From contig NW_022881603.1 in NCBI RefSeq assembly GCF_003369915.1, positions 34,345,522 through 34,409,521 of the forward strand: DNA of 64,000 nt, read 5' to 3'. A program made the translations under genes and the position numbers. The DNA is from Drosophila miranda (Eukaryota > Arthropoda > Insecta > Diptera > Drosophilidae). This document shows, piece by piece, positions 10,175-20,046 of the stretch (positions within the stretch are counted from its first letter, which is position 1; every line of letters begins with the position of its first letter). The notes below the pieces were generated by a model that saw nothing but the letters and a program-made list of their open reading frames with translations, did not search any database and was not told the origin of the DNA.

Positions 10175-13100
10175 TGTGAGGGAGCGTACGCTCCACCCAC
10201 ATTTTTTCCGCCCATCAGCCCGTCATTTTCCCATTGGAGGGACCCGAGATTACGTTATTAGAATTAAGATTTTTGACTTTTCTTTATTGACTTTTCAGTT
10301 TTAGGTTAAGGGGGGGGGGGGGGGGAGGGGGAAGGCCACGAAGGCTACATGACATTAATTTTATACATTATACGGCCCGAGGGGTCTCTAAGTCCCACGT
10401 AGCTTATTATCTTCTTTAAAGGGGGGAAAGTCGCGATCACGGCGGACGCCACTGGCTTTTCAAAACCAAAACCCAACAACAACGAGTCAGCAGCAGCCAA
10501 AACGAGAGAGGAATACAACGGCGTGAATACAGCGAGAAAGCAGAAACCCGAAAACAACGACGCAGCAGCGGCCAAAGAGAGACGAGGAATACGCCGAGAA
10601 CCAAACCCAACAAAAACGACGCAGCAGCGGCCAAAGAGAGACGAGGAAAACACCGGGATCCAGCGAGCCGCCGGCATCGACGCGGCAGCGGCAGAAGAGA
10701 AACGCCGAGAACAGCGAGCCGCCGGCATCGACGCAGCAACGGCAGAGGAGAAGCGCTGAAAATATAAGATAACAGCATCAACGCAGCAACGGCAGAAGAG
10801 GACCGCTGAGAACAGCAATCAAATCCAGCAACGACGCGCCAGCAACGGAAAAGAGAGGCGAAAGTCACCGGCGTAGCTATAGACGCCGAACGACGGCGCC
10901 GGCCCTCTGCCGCCGCGGAAGATGACGACGCTAGCCGCTCACGCTGACGCTGGATCGGAGAGCCAGCAGAACGCCGGCTCTGAGCTGGGAAAACGTGGAA
11001 GGAAAAAAAGGGTTTTTTGGAAGCAGTCGTAGGAGTCGGACGTGTTCGCGGAAAAATTCGAGTGGCTTGGAAAAAGTAAAAACACGTGGCGGCCCGGATC
11101 CACTCCAACGCTATCAGTGACACGGGGAAGATCCGGCATCGACGCTGCGCTTACGGGGAGAAGACCCTGCATCGATACCACACTTACGGAGAGGAGATCC
11201 TGCATCTACGCTGCAGCCACGGGGAAGAGGAGGCTTTCGACGAGTACAAGCGTGGGAGTTCAGGGGTAAGCTAGTCTCTAGACGTGTATACGGTCTGCTG
11301 AGCGGTGCGATAGGTAGGGAACCAATAGAGAATAAAGTGAAACGTAACGAATATAACAGAAACATAGCCCGACCACCAACAATCTGTACACTACGGAACC
11401 TGGAGGCCCGGGGCTTCATCTTCTCTGCCCTTCCTCCCGCCTCTTGCCCGAGCCTGCGTGCTTCCATCTAGTAGTTCGTAGCCCGACAGGATCCGGCGAT
11501 TGCCTAGGCGTTCTCGGTGACACCTGTCGGCGTTCCCTCCGCATGATTCCCTCCCGTAGTTTGTGACCCCGCAGGGTCCCGAGGCCGCTATCCGACGATC
11601 GTCTAAGCGCCCCCGGTGACGCCTGTTGGTGTCTCGCCTGATACCCGTAGTTCCCTGGGTCCCGAAGGGGCTGTCCGGCGATTGCCTAAGCCCTCTCGGC
11701 GATACCTGCCCTGTATGATAAAGATTTTCGCAGTAATGTTTAGCCCGACAGTGCCCCGTGAGTGCTATCCGGCGATTGCCTAAGCGCTCTCGGCGATACG
11801 CGTCGGTATTTCCGCATAGCAAAGTCCCCCTTCCGCGTCGTAGTAATTCTTAGTTCGGCGGTGTCCCGTAAGTGCTATCCGGCGATTGCCTAGGCACACT
11901 CGGCGATGCTTGCCGGTACCCCCGACCCTCGTAGTAATTCTTAGTTCGACAGCGTCCCGTAAGTGCTATCCGGCGATTGCCTAGGCACCCTCGGCGATGC
12001 TTGTTGATATCCCTGACCCACCGTGGTAATTCTTAGTTCGACAGTGTCCCGTAAGTGCTATCCGGCGATTGCCTAGGCACTCTCGGTGATGCTCGTCGAT
12101 ATCCCTGACCCTCGTAGTAATTCTTAGGCCGACAGGGTCCCGTAAGTACCGTCCGGCGATAGCCTAGGTACCCTCGGCGATACTTGTCGGTATTTCCGCA
12201 TAGCAAAAACCCCCTTTCCGCGTCGTAGTAATTCTTAGGCCGACAGGGTCCCGTAAGTACCGTCCGGCGATAGCCTAGGTACTCTCGGCGATACTTGTCG
12301 GTATTTCCGCATAGCAAAGTTCCCCTTTCCGCGTCGTAGTAATTCTTAGGCCGACAGGGTCCCGTAAGTACCGTCCGGCGATAGCCTAGGTACTCTCGGC
12401 GATACTTGCCGGTATTTCCGCATAGCAAAGTCCCCCTTCCGCGTCGTAGTAATTCTTAGGCCGACAGGGTCCCGTAAGTACCGTCCGGCGATAGCCTCGG
12501 CGATACTTGTCGGTATTTCCGCATAGCAAAGTTCCCCTTTCCGCGTCGTAGTAATTCTTAGGCCGACAGGGTCCCGTAAGTGCCGTCCTGCGATAGCCTA
12601 GGCACTCTCGGCGATACTTGCCGGTATTTCCGCATAGCAAAGTTCCCCTTTCCGCGTCGTAGTAATTCTTAGGCCGACAGGGTCCCGTAAGTGCCGTCCG
12701 GCGATAGCCTAGGTACTCTCGGCGATACTTGTCGGTATTTCCGCGTAGCATAGTCCCCCTTTCCGCTTCGTAGTAATTCTTAGGCCGACAGGGTCCCGTA
12801 AGTGCCGTCCGGCGATAGCCTAGGCACTCTCGGCGATACTTGCCGGTATTTCCGCATAGCAAAGTTCCCCTTTCCGCGTCGTAGTAATTCTTAGGCCGAC
12901 AGGGTCCCGTAAGTGCCGTCCGGCGATAGCCTAGGCACTCTCGGCGATACTTGCCGGTATTTCCGCATAGCAAAGTTCCCCTTTCCGCGTCGTAGTAATT
13001 CTTAGGCCGACAGGGTCCCGTAAGTACCGTCCGGCGATAGCCTAGGTACTCTCGGCGATACTTGCCGGTATTTCCGCATAGCAAAGTCCCCCTTCCGCGT

Positions 13101-14084
13101 CGTAGTAATTCTTAGGCCGACAGGGTCCCTTAAGTACCGTCCGGCGATAGCCTCGGCGATACTTGTCGGTATTTCCGCATAGCAAAGTTCCCCTTTCCGC
13201 GTCGTAGTAATTCTTAGGCCGACAGGGTCCCGTAAGTGCCGTCCGGCGATAGCCTAGGCACTCTCGGCGATACTTGCCGGTATTTCCGCATAGCAAAGTT
13301 CCCCTTTCCGCTTCGTAGTAATTCTTAGGCCGACAGGGTCCCGTAAGTACCGTCCGGCGATAGCCTAGGTACTCTCGGCGATACTTGCCGTATTTCCGCA
13401 TAGCAAAGTCCCCCTTCCGCGTCGTAGTAATTCTTAGGCCGACAGGGTCCCGTAAGTACCGTCCGGCGATAGCCTCGGCGATACTTGCCGGTATTTCCGC
13501 ATAGCAAAGTTCCCCTTTCCGCGTCGTAGTAATTCTTAGGCCGACAGGGTCCCGTAAGTGCCGTCCGGCGATAGCCTAGGCACTCTCGGCGATACTTGCC
13601 GGTATTTCCGCATAGCAAAGTTCCCCTTTCCGCGTCGTAGTAATTCTTAGGCCGACAGGGTCCCGTAAGTACCGTCCGGCGATAGCCTAGGTATTCTCGG
13701 CGATACTTGTCGGTATTTCCGCGTAGCATAGTCCCCCTTTCCGCTTCGTAGTAACTCTCAGGCCGGCGGGGTCCCGTAAGTACTGTCCGGCGATAGCCTA
13801 GGTACTCTCGGCGACACCTGTCGGTATTATCGCATAGTAAAGACCTCCGTATTGATTCTGAGTTCGGTGGGGTCCTGAAGGCGCTATTCGGCGATAACCG
13901 GAGTGCTCTCGGTGAAACCAACGGCCCCGTCCCACGCTACGATAGCTCCCGTCCACGGGACTGCTGCCCCGTCCCCCCATCGTCGGTCCGAAATACGGAG
14001 TCCCTGCAAATTATAAATATTACTGTAATTTCGACCCTGGTGTAGACTGAGATATGTACCCCAGCCCAGGATCGCTTTCTTACA
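10175..14084 (+). repeat. 5' LTR (3.9 kb) of the Ty3/Gypsy element
   Basis: The first kilobase contains a G-run (about 10311-10330), a stretch rich in CAGCAGCGGC/GAGACGAGG repeats, and an AATAAA near 11333. From about 11480 the LTR becomes a tandem array. The left end follows GTAT and begins TGTGAGGGAGCG; the right end TTACA is followed 2 bp later by the primer-binding site. At 3,910 bp it is far longer than the few hundred bp usual in Drosophila LTR elements. Long antisense ORFs across it are repeat artefacts. Confidence 0.9.
11690..13910. repeat. 111-bp satellite array inside the 5' LTR (about 20 units)
   Basis: The unit reads GTAGTAATTCTTAGG, CCGACAGGGTCCCGTAAGT, a CCGTCCGGCGATAGCCTAGG block with an AvrII-like palindrome, then CTCGGCGATACTTG and a TTTCCGCATAGCAAAG block. 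Most units are 111 bp; a few lack about 9-11 bp around the palindrome. Left-hand units are more divergent (CTAAGCGC and TTCGAC variants), while right-hand units are nearly identical, as expected if the array grows by unequal exchange on one side. Confidence 0.92.
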
Positions 14085-14086
14085 GA

Positions 14087-14104
14087 TGGCGCCCGAGCAG
14101 GGAC
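14087..14104 (+). other. Primer-binding site, tRNA-Lys type
   Basis: TGGCGCCCGAGCAGGGAC begins 2 bp after the LTR end. It complements the 3' end of the insect tRNA-Lys(UUU) family with one difference (G where A is usual, tolerable as G:U). It supports the LTR boundary and the direction of the element. Confidence 0.75.
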
Positions 14105-14252
14105 TCCGGGATTCCGTTATGTTTTGGGGCGCTAAGTGGAACAGTCGATCAGAAGAACGAGTAGCAGGGGGAATCGGGACTGTACCATGCGCAAGCACGG
14201 CCAGTCGGAATCATTAGGACAAGAATAGCTGCATATCTCTGAAAAAAAAAAA

Positions 14253-14738
14253 CGAGGGGGAACGTTGTGAGTTGCTGCGGACACCGCAACTCTACAGTTA
14301 TACCCGATACTTAGTCAGTATGGCTCTCCTCCGGCAGACGCCGCTAATATTGAACGACACGACAAAGAGTGCGCGCGAGAGAGACAGAAAATCAGTCTGA
14401 GCGTGACGTCGGGCGCTGCGTAGCCACTGCAAATTGATTTGTTCCTATTGGCTATAAAAATGATCTGATCTGATCCAGATTCAGCAATCTGATAGATATG
14501 GTCATTATCTATGATTCTGCGTTTTTAGTTTTCTCGAATGTACAATATTGTGGATGCAACAGATTTTCGTCCTTTGTGGGGGCGGAAGTGGGCGGGGCGA
14601 AGTTTTGAAATATTTTTGTAGCAGCGACATATCACAGAAGTCTGGATCCAAAACATCGTTGCTCTAGCTCTTATAGTCTTTGAGCACTAGGCGCTGAAGG
14701 GGACGGACAGACGGACGGACGGACAGACGGACAGACGG

Positions 14739-14772
<34 letters not shown>

Positions 14773-14920
14773 AGGGCCCAATCGACTCGGCTATTGATGC
14801 TGATCAAGAATATATATACTTTATGGGGTCGGAAACGATTCCTTCTGGACGTTACACACATCCACTTTTACCACAAATCTAATATACCCCAATACTCATT
14901 TTGAGTATCGGGTATAAAAA
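14253..14920 (+). mobile_element. DINE-1/INE-1 mini-Helitron copy A, in the Ty3 leader
   Basis: It begins CGAGGGGGAACGTTGTGAG, has the inner inverted repeat TTATACCCGATACT near the start and AGTATCGGGTATAA near the end, a (GGAC/AGAC)n tract at about 14700-14774, and the well-known DINE-1 tail (GATCAAGAATATATATAC). No target duplication is visible, consistent with Helitron insertion. Leader sequence of the Ty3 element is present on both sides. Confidence 0.88.
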
Positions 14921-15668
14921 CCGCACGTGAGGTCGCCGCGGCGAGGCGGCAGAGAAAGAGAACAGAGCCGAAGCTGGGCAGAAATCGCTAGAGAGAGAGC
15001 GACACGTACGCGGCGACCAGCGAGTCGTGAGCGGTAGAGGCCGGAATCCTCCCGAAGACCAACCAGCCCGGCTATATATTTCGTACTCAGGCCCTCAGCG
15101 AGGATAGTCAATGCCCGGCCTTCAAAACGATAGCAAGCCGTCAATGCCCGGCCTACAAAACAATAGCCGATAGTCAACGCCCGGCCCTCAGCGAGAATAG
15201 TCGATGCCCGACCCTCAGCGAGAATAGTCAATGCCCGGTCTTCAGCGCGATCAGTAAATGCCCGGTATTCAGCGCGATCAGAAAACGCCCGGCCTTCAAA
15301 GTGATCAGTCAGCGTTCAGCCATCAACACGGGACGAGATCCAACGCTTAAATCAACGAACCCAGCACGACCAGGACCACAAGGACAATCCCCAGGACAAC
15401 GACAGCAAGGACTATCGACCGGCCTAGCCAGGATCAACAGTCAGGACAGTTCCAAGGACAACGATAGCAAGGACTATCGACCAGGACCCCAAGCAGCAAG
15501 GACGCCAAGGACGCCTCCACTGTTAACCGTGCATACGCCGCGCTTCCGTGACTAGCCCCAAGGACTCCGGTATTCAGTGCGTTACCTAAGAAAAGATTCT
15601 ACCGGAGGGTCAATACGTGATACTACCGTCGGAAACGCGAAGTGCCAGTTCGACCACCGTACTTCGAC
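14921..15668 (+). other. Ty3/Gypsy leader, with about 30-bp tandem repeats
   Basis: Untranslated leader between the DINE-1 insertion and gag. From about 15100 to 15310 it contains about eight diverged copies of a roughly 30-bp unit (GTCAATGCCCGGCCTTCA type, followed by AGCGAGAATA or AGCGCGATCA). From 15340 to 15490 it carries CAAGGACTATCGACC duplications. No convincing ORF. Confidence 0.7.
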
Positions 15669-16964
15669 ATGGGGGTACAGTGGATTTCGTATCGGCGCAA
15701 GGACGAATTGCAGGCCATCGCCGCCGAATTCGGCCTCGTTGAAACCGGGACAGTGGACGAACTGCGCAGCCGGATCTCGGCCTTTATTTCGCGCGGTGAG
15801 CATCCGACTGCCATCGAAAAATGGATCAAAGAGCTCGGAATGGTCTTCGAAAGCGCGCCCAGCCCGAGAAGCCCAAGGAACACGTCCCCGTCGCCGGGAC
15901 CGAGTCAGCGAGAGCGGAAGGAAGGGATCTGTGCGGAGCAGCCTCTGTCTATCATAATTCCCGAGTTCCCGCGTGCAGCTCACGGCGACTCTGGCCGGCT
16001 TGAAACCACGACTGACCGACGACATGGTGACAATCACCACCAGCACCGCTTCCCCGAGGAAGCCGGAACTTCGCGACCCGGAAGGGAAGAAATTTCCTTC
16101 GCCGCCCTGGCCGATAAACTGCGCAATTGGGGTCTGAAGTTCGACGGACACTCGGATGCGCTGGCTTTCATCGAACGGTCGGAAGAAAGGGTCGACTCAT
16201 ATGGCGGAAGCCCAGCACAACTGCCGCGAGCCATCTCGGGGCTACTAACTGGCAAGGCAGAAGGATGGTTTAGGACGTTCCAGATGCAAGGCAAGCCAAG
16301 GACCGAGTTCCGGAAGGAGTTCTTGGAGTTCTTCCTACCCCCGCGATACTTTCAGCGCTTGGAAGATACGATCCGCTCCCGTCGCCAACGACCCCGAGAA
16401 GCCTTTCAGGACTACTTGATCGACCTCCGACTCATGATGCAACGAGCTCAGTATACTCCAGACAGGGAGCTGGACAGGATCTACGAGAACCTTCGGCCGG
16501 AATACCAACTGTTCACCCGTAGACATGAGTTCGAGACGTTGCGAGAACTGACCCAATTGATCGTAGCGTACGAGACAACGCGGGACCGCGAACAAACCCA
16601 CCCAGCTAACGACCGCCCAAATACGAAAGCCAGAACGCCAACATACCAAGGACCCGGTTTATCCACCCCACAGCATGCTCCTCCAGACGACACCAGGCCC
16701 TCCCTGAGCGCCGAGACGGCAAGCCGCGTAGTGACCCAGGATGGAGACCGGGCGGTGAACACACGCCGGGCCTGCCGGAATTGCGGGGAGGAAGGTCATT
16801 TCAGCAGTTCATGCAGGAATCGGCGAGTGCTATTCTGTTGGGAGTGTGGCCGCCGCGGCATCCGGACGATCGACTGCTGTAGGCTATTCGAGTCGGGAAA
16901 CGGGCCGAGTCTCCGCTCGTCAGGGAACCGATCGGAGACATACCTCCAGGGCCCCCAGGAGTAA
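15669..16964 (+). CDS. Ty3/Gypsy Gag
   Basis: Start placed at the ATG on 15669 (MGVQWISYRRKDELQ); the frame is open slightly upstream but without ATG. The N-terminus resembles a SAP-like helix pair (DELQAIAAEFGLVETG...DELRSRISAFI). It is followed by a Gag capsid region (FDGHSDALAFIERSEERV...GWFRTF...FLEFFLPP) and two C-terminal zinc knuckles: CRNCGEEGHFSSSC and a degenerate CWECGRRGIRTIDC lacking the usual His. Gag forms the particle and binds RNA. The ORF ends at 16964, 15 bp before the next frame opens, so Gag-Pol probably needs frameshifting or reinitiation. Confidence 0.85.
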   Translation: MGVQWISYRRKDELQAIAAEFGLVETGTVDELRSRISAFISRGEHPTAIEKWIKELGMVFESAPSPRSPRNTSPSPGPSQRERKEGICAEQPLSIIIPEFPRAAHGDSGRLETTTDRRHGDNHHQHRFPEEAGTSRPGREEISFAALADKLRNWGLKFDGHSDALAFIERSEERVDSYGGSPAQLPRAISGLLTGKAEGWFRTFQMQGKPRTEFRKEFLEFFLPPRYFQRLEDTIRSRRQRPREAFQDYLIDLRLMMQRAQYTPDRELDRIYENLRPEYQLFTRRHEFETLRELTQLIVAYETTRDREQTHPANDRPNTKARTPTYQGPGLSTPQHAPPDDTRPSLSAETASRVVTQDGDRAVNTRRACRNCGEEGHFSSSCRNRRVLFCWECGRRGIRTIDCCRLFESGNGPSLRSSGNRSETYLQGPQE

Positions 16965-16978
16965 CTCATCCCTTAAGT

Positions 16979-19900
16979 TTGGAAGGAGGCAGGATCGCCG
17001 CGCTAGTAACCATCGAAGGAGTACCGCTCACAGCTACCCTCGACACGGGAGCAAACGCAAAGGAGGTGACGCAAGCAGTTTCGGTCAAGGTGCGTCTGGA
17101 TCAACAGGAAACGCGGGTGATTCTATTAGTCCTACCCATGGTAGTGGACGACATCATACTGGGGCTCGATTTCCTTTGCGGCGTCCAGGCCATAATACAA
17201 TGCGGACGAGCGTACTTGCAGTTGACCCAGCGGGCGATCCGGGAAACCAACCCGATCCCCACATCATCCTCGAATCGGCCCCGCATGGATACTTTTAGTG
17301 ACGAAAGTCCCGCGACTGCATCCGCTGCTCCTACCCACTCGACCAATCCAACAGCGACCCACCGGACGAAGCCGACGCACCAGAATCTCAACCACGCCAG
17401 ACCCATCAACGTAACCATGACAACGCACCGGAGTGTCGAACACGCCAGACCCATCAACGTACCAGTGACAACGCACCAGAATCCCGACCACGCCAGACCC
17501 AGCAATGTACCAGTGACAACGCACCAGAATCCCAACCACGCCAGACCCATCAACGTAACCATGACAACGCACCAGAATCTCGACCACGCCAGACCCAGCA
17601 ACGTAACCATGACAACGCCCCAGGATATCGAACACGCCAGACCCAGCAACGCCACCCGAACCCAACCCACGATTCGATACGACCGCGCCAGAACCATCAA
17701 CGAAGATTCGACGGAGACGACTGCGACACCGCTGGACACACCCAGGGCCAGTCCGTCCGCCTCGAAGAACACCCAAAGCAACGAAGATTCGACGGAGACG
17801 ACTGCGACACCGCTGGACACACCCAGGGCCAGTCCGTCCGCCTCGAAGAACACCCAAAGCAACGAAGATTCGACGGAGACGACTGCGACACCGCTGGACA
17901 CACCCAGGGCCAGTCCGTCCGCCTCGAAGAACACCCAAAGCAACGAAGATTCGACGGAGACGACTGCGACACCGCTGGACACACCCAGGGCCAGTCCGTC
18001 CGCCTCGAAGAACACCCAGAGCAACGAGGATTCGACGGAGACGACTGCGACACCGCTGGGCACACCCAGGGCCTCGAAAACCACCCAGAGTATCCCTACC
18101 AAGACAACGGAGCTAAGCCACGACCACGCCAGAACCAGCAGTAGCATCAGGACAACGTATCTAAGTTTCGACCACGCCAGACTCAGCAGCAATACAAGGA
18201 CAACGCATCGAAGCCTCGACCATGCCAGACCCAGCAGCAATACAAGGACAACGCATCTAAGCCCCGACCGAGACGGACCCGGCGGCGCTAAGGATACAAC
18301 ACGATCGACGCGAGCCAAATCAGAAGTGCCCAGCAGTGCGGCTCAATCAGGGCGAACGACCCCACGGGAAACCAGCATCGTTCTACACCACGACCCGCTA
18401 CGCCAGGAAGACCACGGCCCCGAAGGACGGGAGCGGGTCAAGGTAGACCAACTCGCACCTATCCCCCCAACGGATTATCAACTCGCCCCTTTAGCCGATG
18501 CCGCGGCCGGTCGACAACGCAACCCATTTCGAAGATCAGACTCGACTGACCCTATCACCGTGAACCTCGCCATCATAACATGTGCCCTGCTCGAAGAAAT
18601 CTCGCCACCGACAGCCCCCACCACCGAACCACCCCTCCCGCCGTGGGTAGCCGAGTTTTTGAAGCAAGAATTGGCCAAGTTCGAGGGATTGGAGGGCGTG
18701 TCTCACGTAGCTGAGCATACCATCACTCTGAAGGACGACAAGCCGATAAAGCAGAGGTACTTCCCCAAAAATCCGGCCATGCAGAAAATCATCAATGCTC
18801 AGGTCGACGAGTTGCTGCAAGACGGGCGAATCGAAGCTTCAAAAAGCCCACACAGCGCGCCCATCGTACTGGTGGCAAAGAAGACAGGCGAGATGCGGAT
18901 GTGCGTAGACTACCGACAACTCAACGCGCAATCAATACCCGACGCCTACCCACTGCCCAGGATCAACCACATCATCGAGAGGCTCCGTAACGCACGTTAC
19001 ATCTCGACTTTGGACCTCAAGAACGGGTATTGGCAGATCCCGATGGCCGAGGGGAGCCGAGAATGTACCGCCTTCACCGTTCCGGGCAGAGGACTCTTCC
19101 ATTGGAAGGTGATGCCGTTCGGACTGCACTCAGCATCGGACACGTTCCAGCGAGCCTTGGACAGCGTCATCGCACCACAGATGAAACCCAACGCATTCGC
19201 TTACCTTGATGACATTATTGTCATCGGAGCGGCGTTGGAGGAACACGTCGACCATCTGCGAGAGGTGTTCCGGAGACTACGGGAAGCAAATCTAAGATTG
19301 AACCAAAAGAAATGCAGCTTCTTCCAGAAAAGCATCGTATACCTGGGACATGTCATTAGTGAGCAGGGTATACACACCGACCCAGATAAGATCGTCGCCG
19401 TCCGGAAGTTGGCCCCACCCAGTTCAATAAAGGAGCTTCGACGCTGCCTAGGAATGGCATCGTGGTACCGGAGGTTTGTCCCAAACTTCGCGACGATTGT
19501 ACAACCAATGACTAGCCTCCTGAAGAAGGAGAAAAGGTGGATCTGGAGTGACGAACAGCAGGCCGCTTTCGAGGAGTTGAAGTTAACCCAAGCACCCGTC
19601 TTAGCCTGCCCGGATTTCGCGGAGAGGTTCGCTCTACAAACTGACGCAAGCGACTACGGTCTAGGGGCGGTCCTGACGCAACAGATCAGTGGAGAGGAGA
19701 AGGTCATAGCCTACGCCAGTCGAAGGCTCTTGAAAGCAGAAGAGAACTACTCAGCCACGGAAAAGGAGTGCTTAGCCATCGTCTGGGCCATCAGGAAATT
19801 ACGATGCTACCTGGAGGGCTACCACTTCGACGTCATCACCGACCATCTCGCCTTGAAGCGGTTAAACTCGATCAATAATCCAACCGGTCGCATCGCCCGT

Positions 19901-20014
19901 TGGGCGCTGGAACTCCAGCAGTATCGCTTTGACGTGCTTTACCGACGCGGAAGCCAAAACATCGTAGCAGACGCTCTTTCCCGGCAACCTATCGACACCA
20001 TACCGACACCCTAG
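16979..20014 (+). CDS. Ty3/Gypsy Pol part 1: protease, repeat linker, RT, RNase H
   Basis: The first ~80 residues form a retropepsin (LDTGANAKE; DDIILGLDFL); the distance between DTG and the next strand looks short. A 400-residue Thr/Ser/Pro-rich linker follows, built of tandem repeats: a 16-residue HARPxNVTMTTHQN unit, a 27-residue unit at 17695-18075, then the 16-residue type again. RT starts about 18660: VDYRQLNAQ, STLDLKNGYWQIP, FGLHSAS and catalytic YLDDI. RNase H follows (TDASDYGLGAVL, EKECLAIVWA, TDHLALKRL), ending in VADALSRQP. The stop at 20014 appears to be a frameshift because the adjacent frame continues into integrase. Confidence 0.9.
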   Translation: MEGGRIAALVTIEGVPLTATLDTGANAKEVTQAVSVKVRLDQQETRVILLVLPMVVDDIILGLDFLCGVQAIIQCGRAYLQLTQRAIRETNPIPTSSSNRPRMDTFSDESPATASAAPTHSTNPTATHRTKPTHQNLNHARPINVTMTTHRSVEHARPINVPVTTHQNPDHARPSNVPVTTHQNPNHARPINVTMTTHQNLDHARPSNVTMTTPQDIEHARPSNATRTQPTIRYDRARTINEDSTETTATPLDTPRASPSASKNTQSNEDSTETTATPLDTPRASPSASKNTQSNEDSTETTATPLDTPRASPSASKNTQSNEDSTETTATPLDTPRASPSASKNTQSNEDSTETTATPLGTPRASKTTQSIPTKTTELSHDHARTSSSIRTTYLSFDHARLSSNTRTTHRSLDHARPSSNTRTTHLSPDRDGPGGAKDTTRSTRAKSEVPSSAAQSGRTTPRETSIVLHHDPLRQEDHGPEGRERVKVDQLAPIPPTDYQLAPLADAAAGRQRNPFRRSDSTDPITVNLAIITCALLEEISPPTAPTTEPPLPPWVAEFLKQELAKFEGLEGVSHVAEHTITLKDDKPIKQRYFPKNPAMQKIINAQVDELLQDGRIEASKSPHSAPIVLVAKKTGEMRMCVDYRQLNAQSIPDAYPLPRINHIIERLRNARYISTLDLKNGYWQIPMAEGSRECTAFTVPGRGLFHWKVMPFGLHSASDTFQRALDSVIAPQMKPNAFAYLDDIIVIGAALEEHVDHLREVFRRLREANLRLNQKKCSFFQKSIVYLGHVISEQGIHTDPDKIVAVRKLAPPSSIKELRRCLGMASWYRRFVPNFATIVQPMTSLLKKEKRWIWSDEQQAAFEELKLTQAPVLACPDFAERFALQTDASDYGLGAVLTQQISGEEKVIAYASRRLLKAEENYSATEKECLAIVWAIRKLRCYLEGYHFDVITDHLALKRLNSINNPTGRIARWALELQQYRFDVLYRRGSQNIVADALSRQPIDTIPTP
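17380..18270 (+). repeat. Coding tandem repeats in the Ty3 protease-RT linker
   Basis: Three blocks: about six 48-bp units (17385-17690), five 81-bp units (17695-18075, nearly identical) and about four 48-bp-type units (18110-18265). All periods are multiples of three, so the frame stays open. Units 1-4 of the 81-bp block are almost base-identical, showing recent expansion. Confidence 0.9.
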
Positions 20015-20046
20015 AAGACCTGCCCACCTGCCCCTGGATACAAAGG

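Noticed and set aside
10437-11123. Minus-strand ORF of 228 residues with hydrophobic Leu/Arg/Ser composition (also 22381-23178)
   Set aside because: Antisense of CAG/GAG-rich LTR repeats, with no domain; duplicated only because both LTRs carry it.
11690-13910. Regular repeats suggestive of a CRISPR array
   Set aside because: Units are contiguous, 111 bp, without unique spacers, in a eukaryote and inside an LTR.
12033-13921. Long minus-strand ORFs of 119-232 residues across the LTR arrays
   Set aside because: They translate the 111-bp satellite, which is 3n long, so openness is automatic. Kept only as a low-interest finding.
17101-18318. Minus-strand 405-residue ORF with repeated VVSVESSLLWVFF
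   Set aside because: Shadow of the in-frame repeats in the Ty3 pol linker, which has the real RT/protease context on the plus strand.
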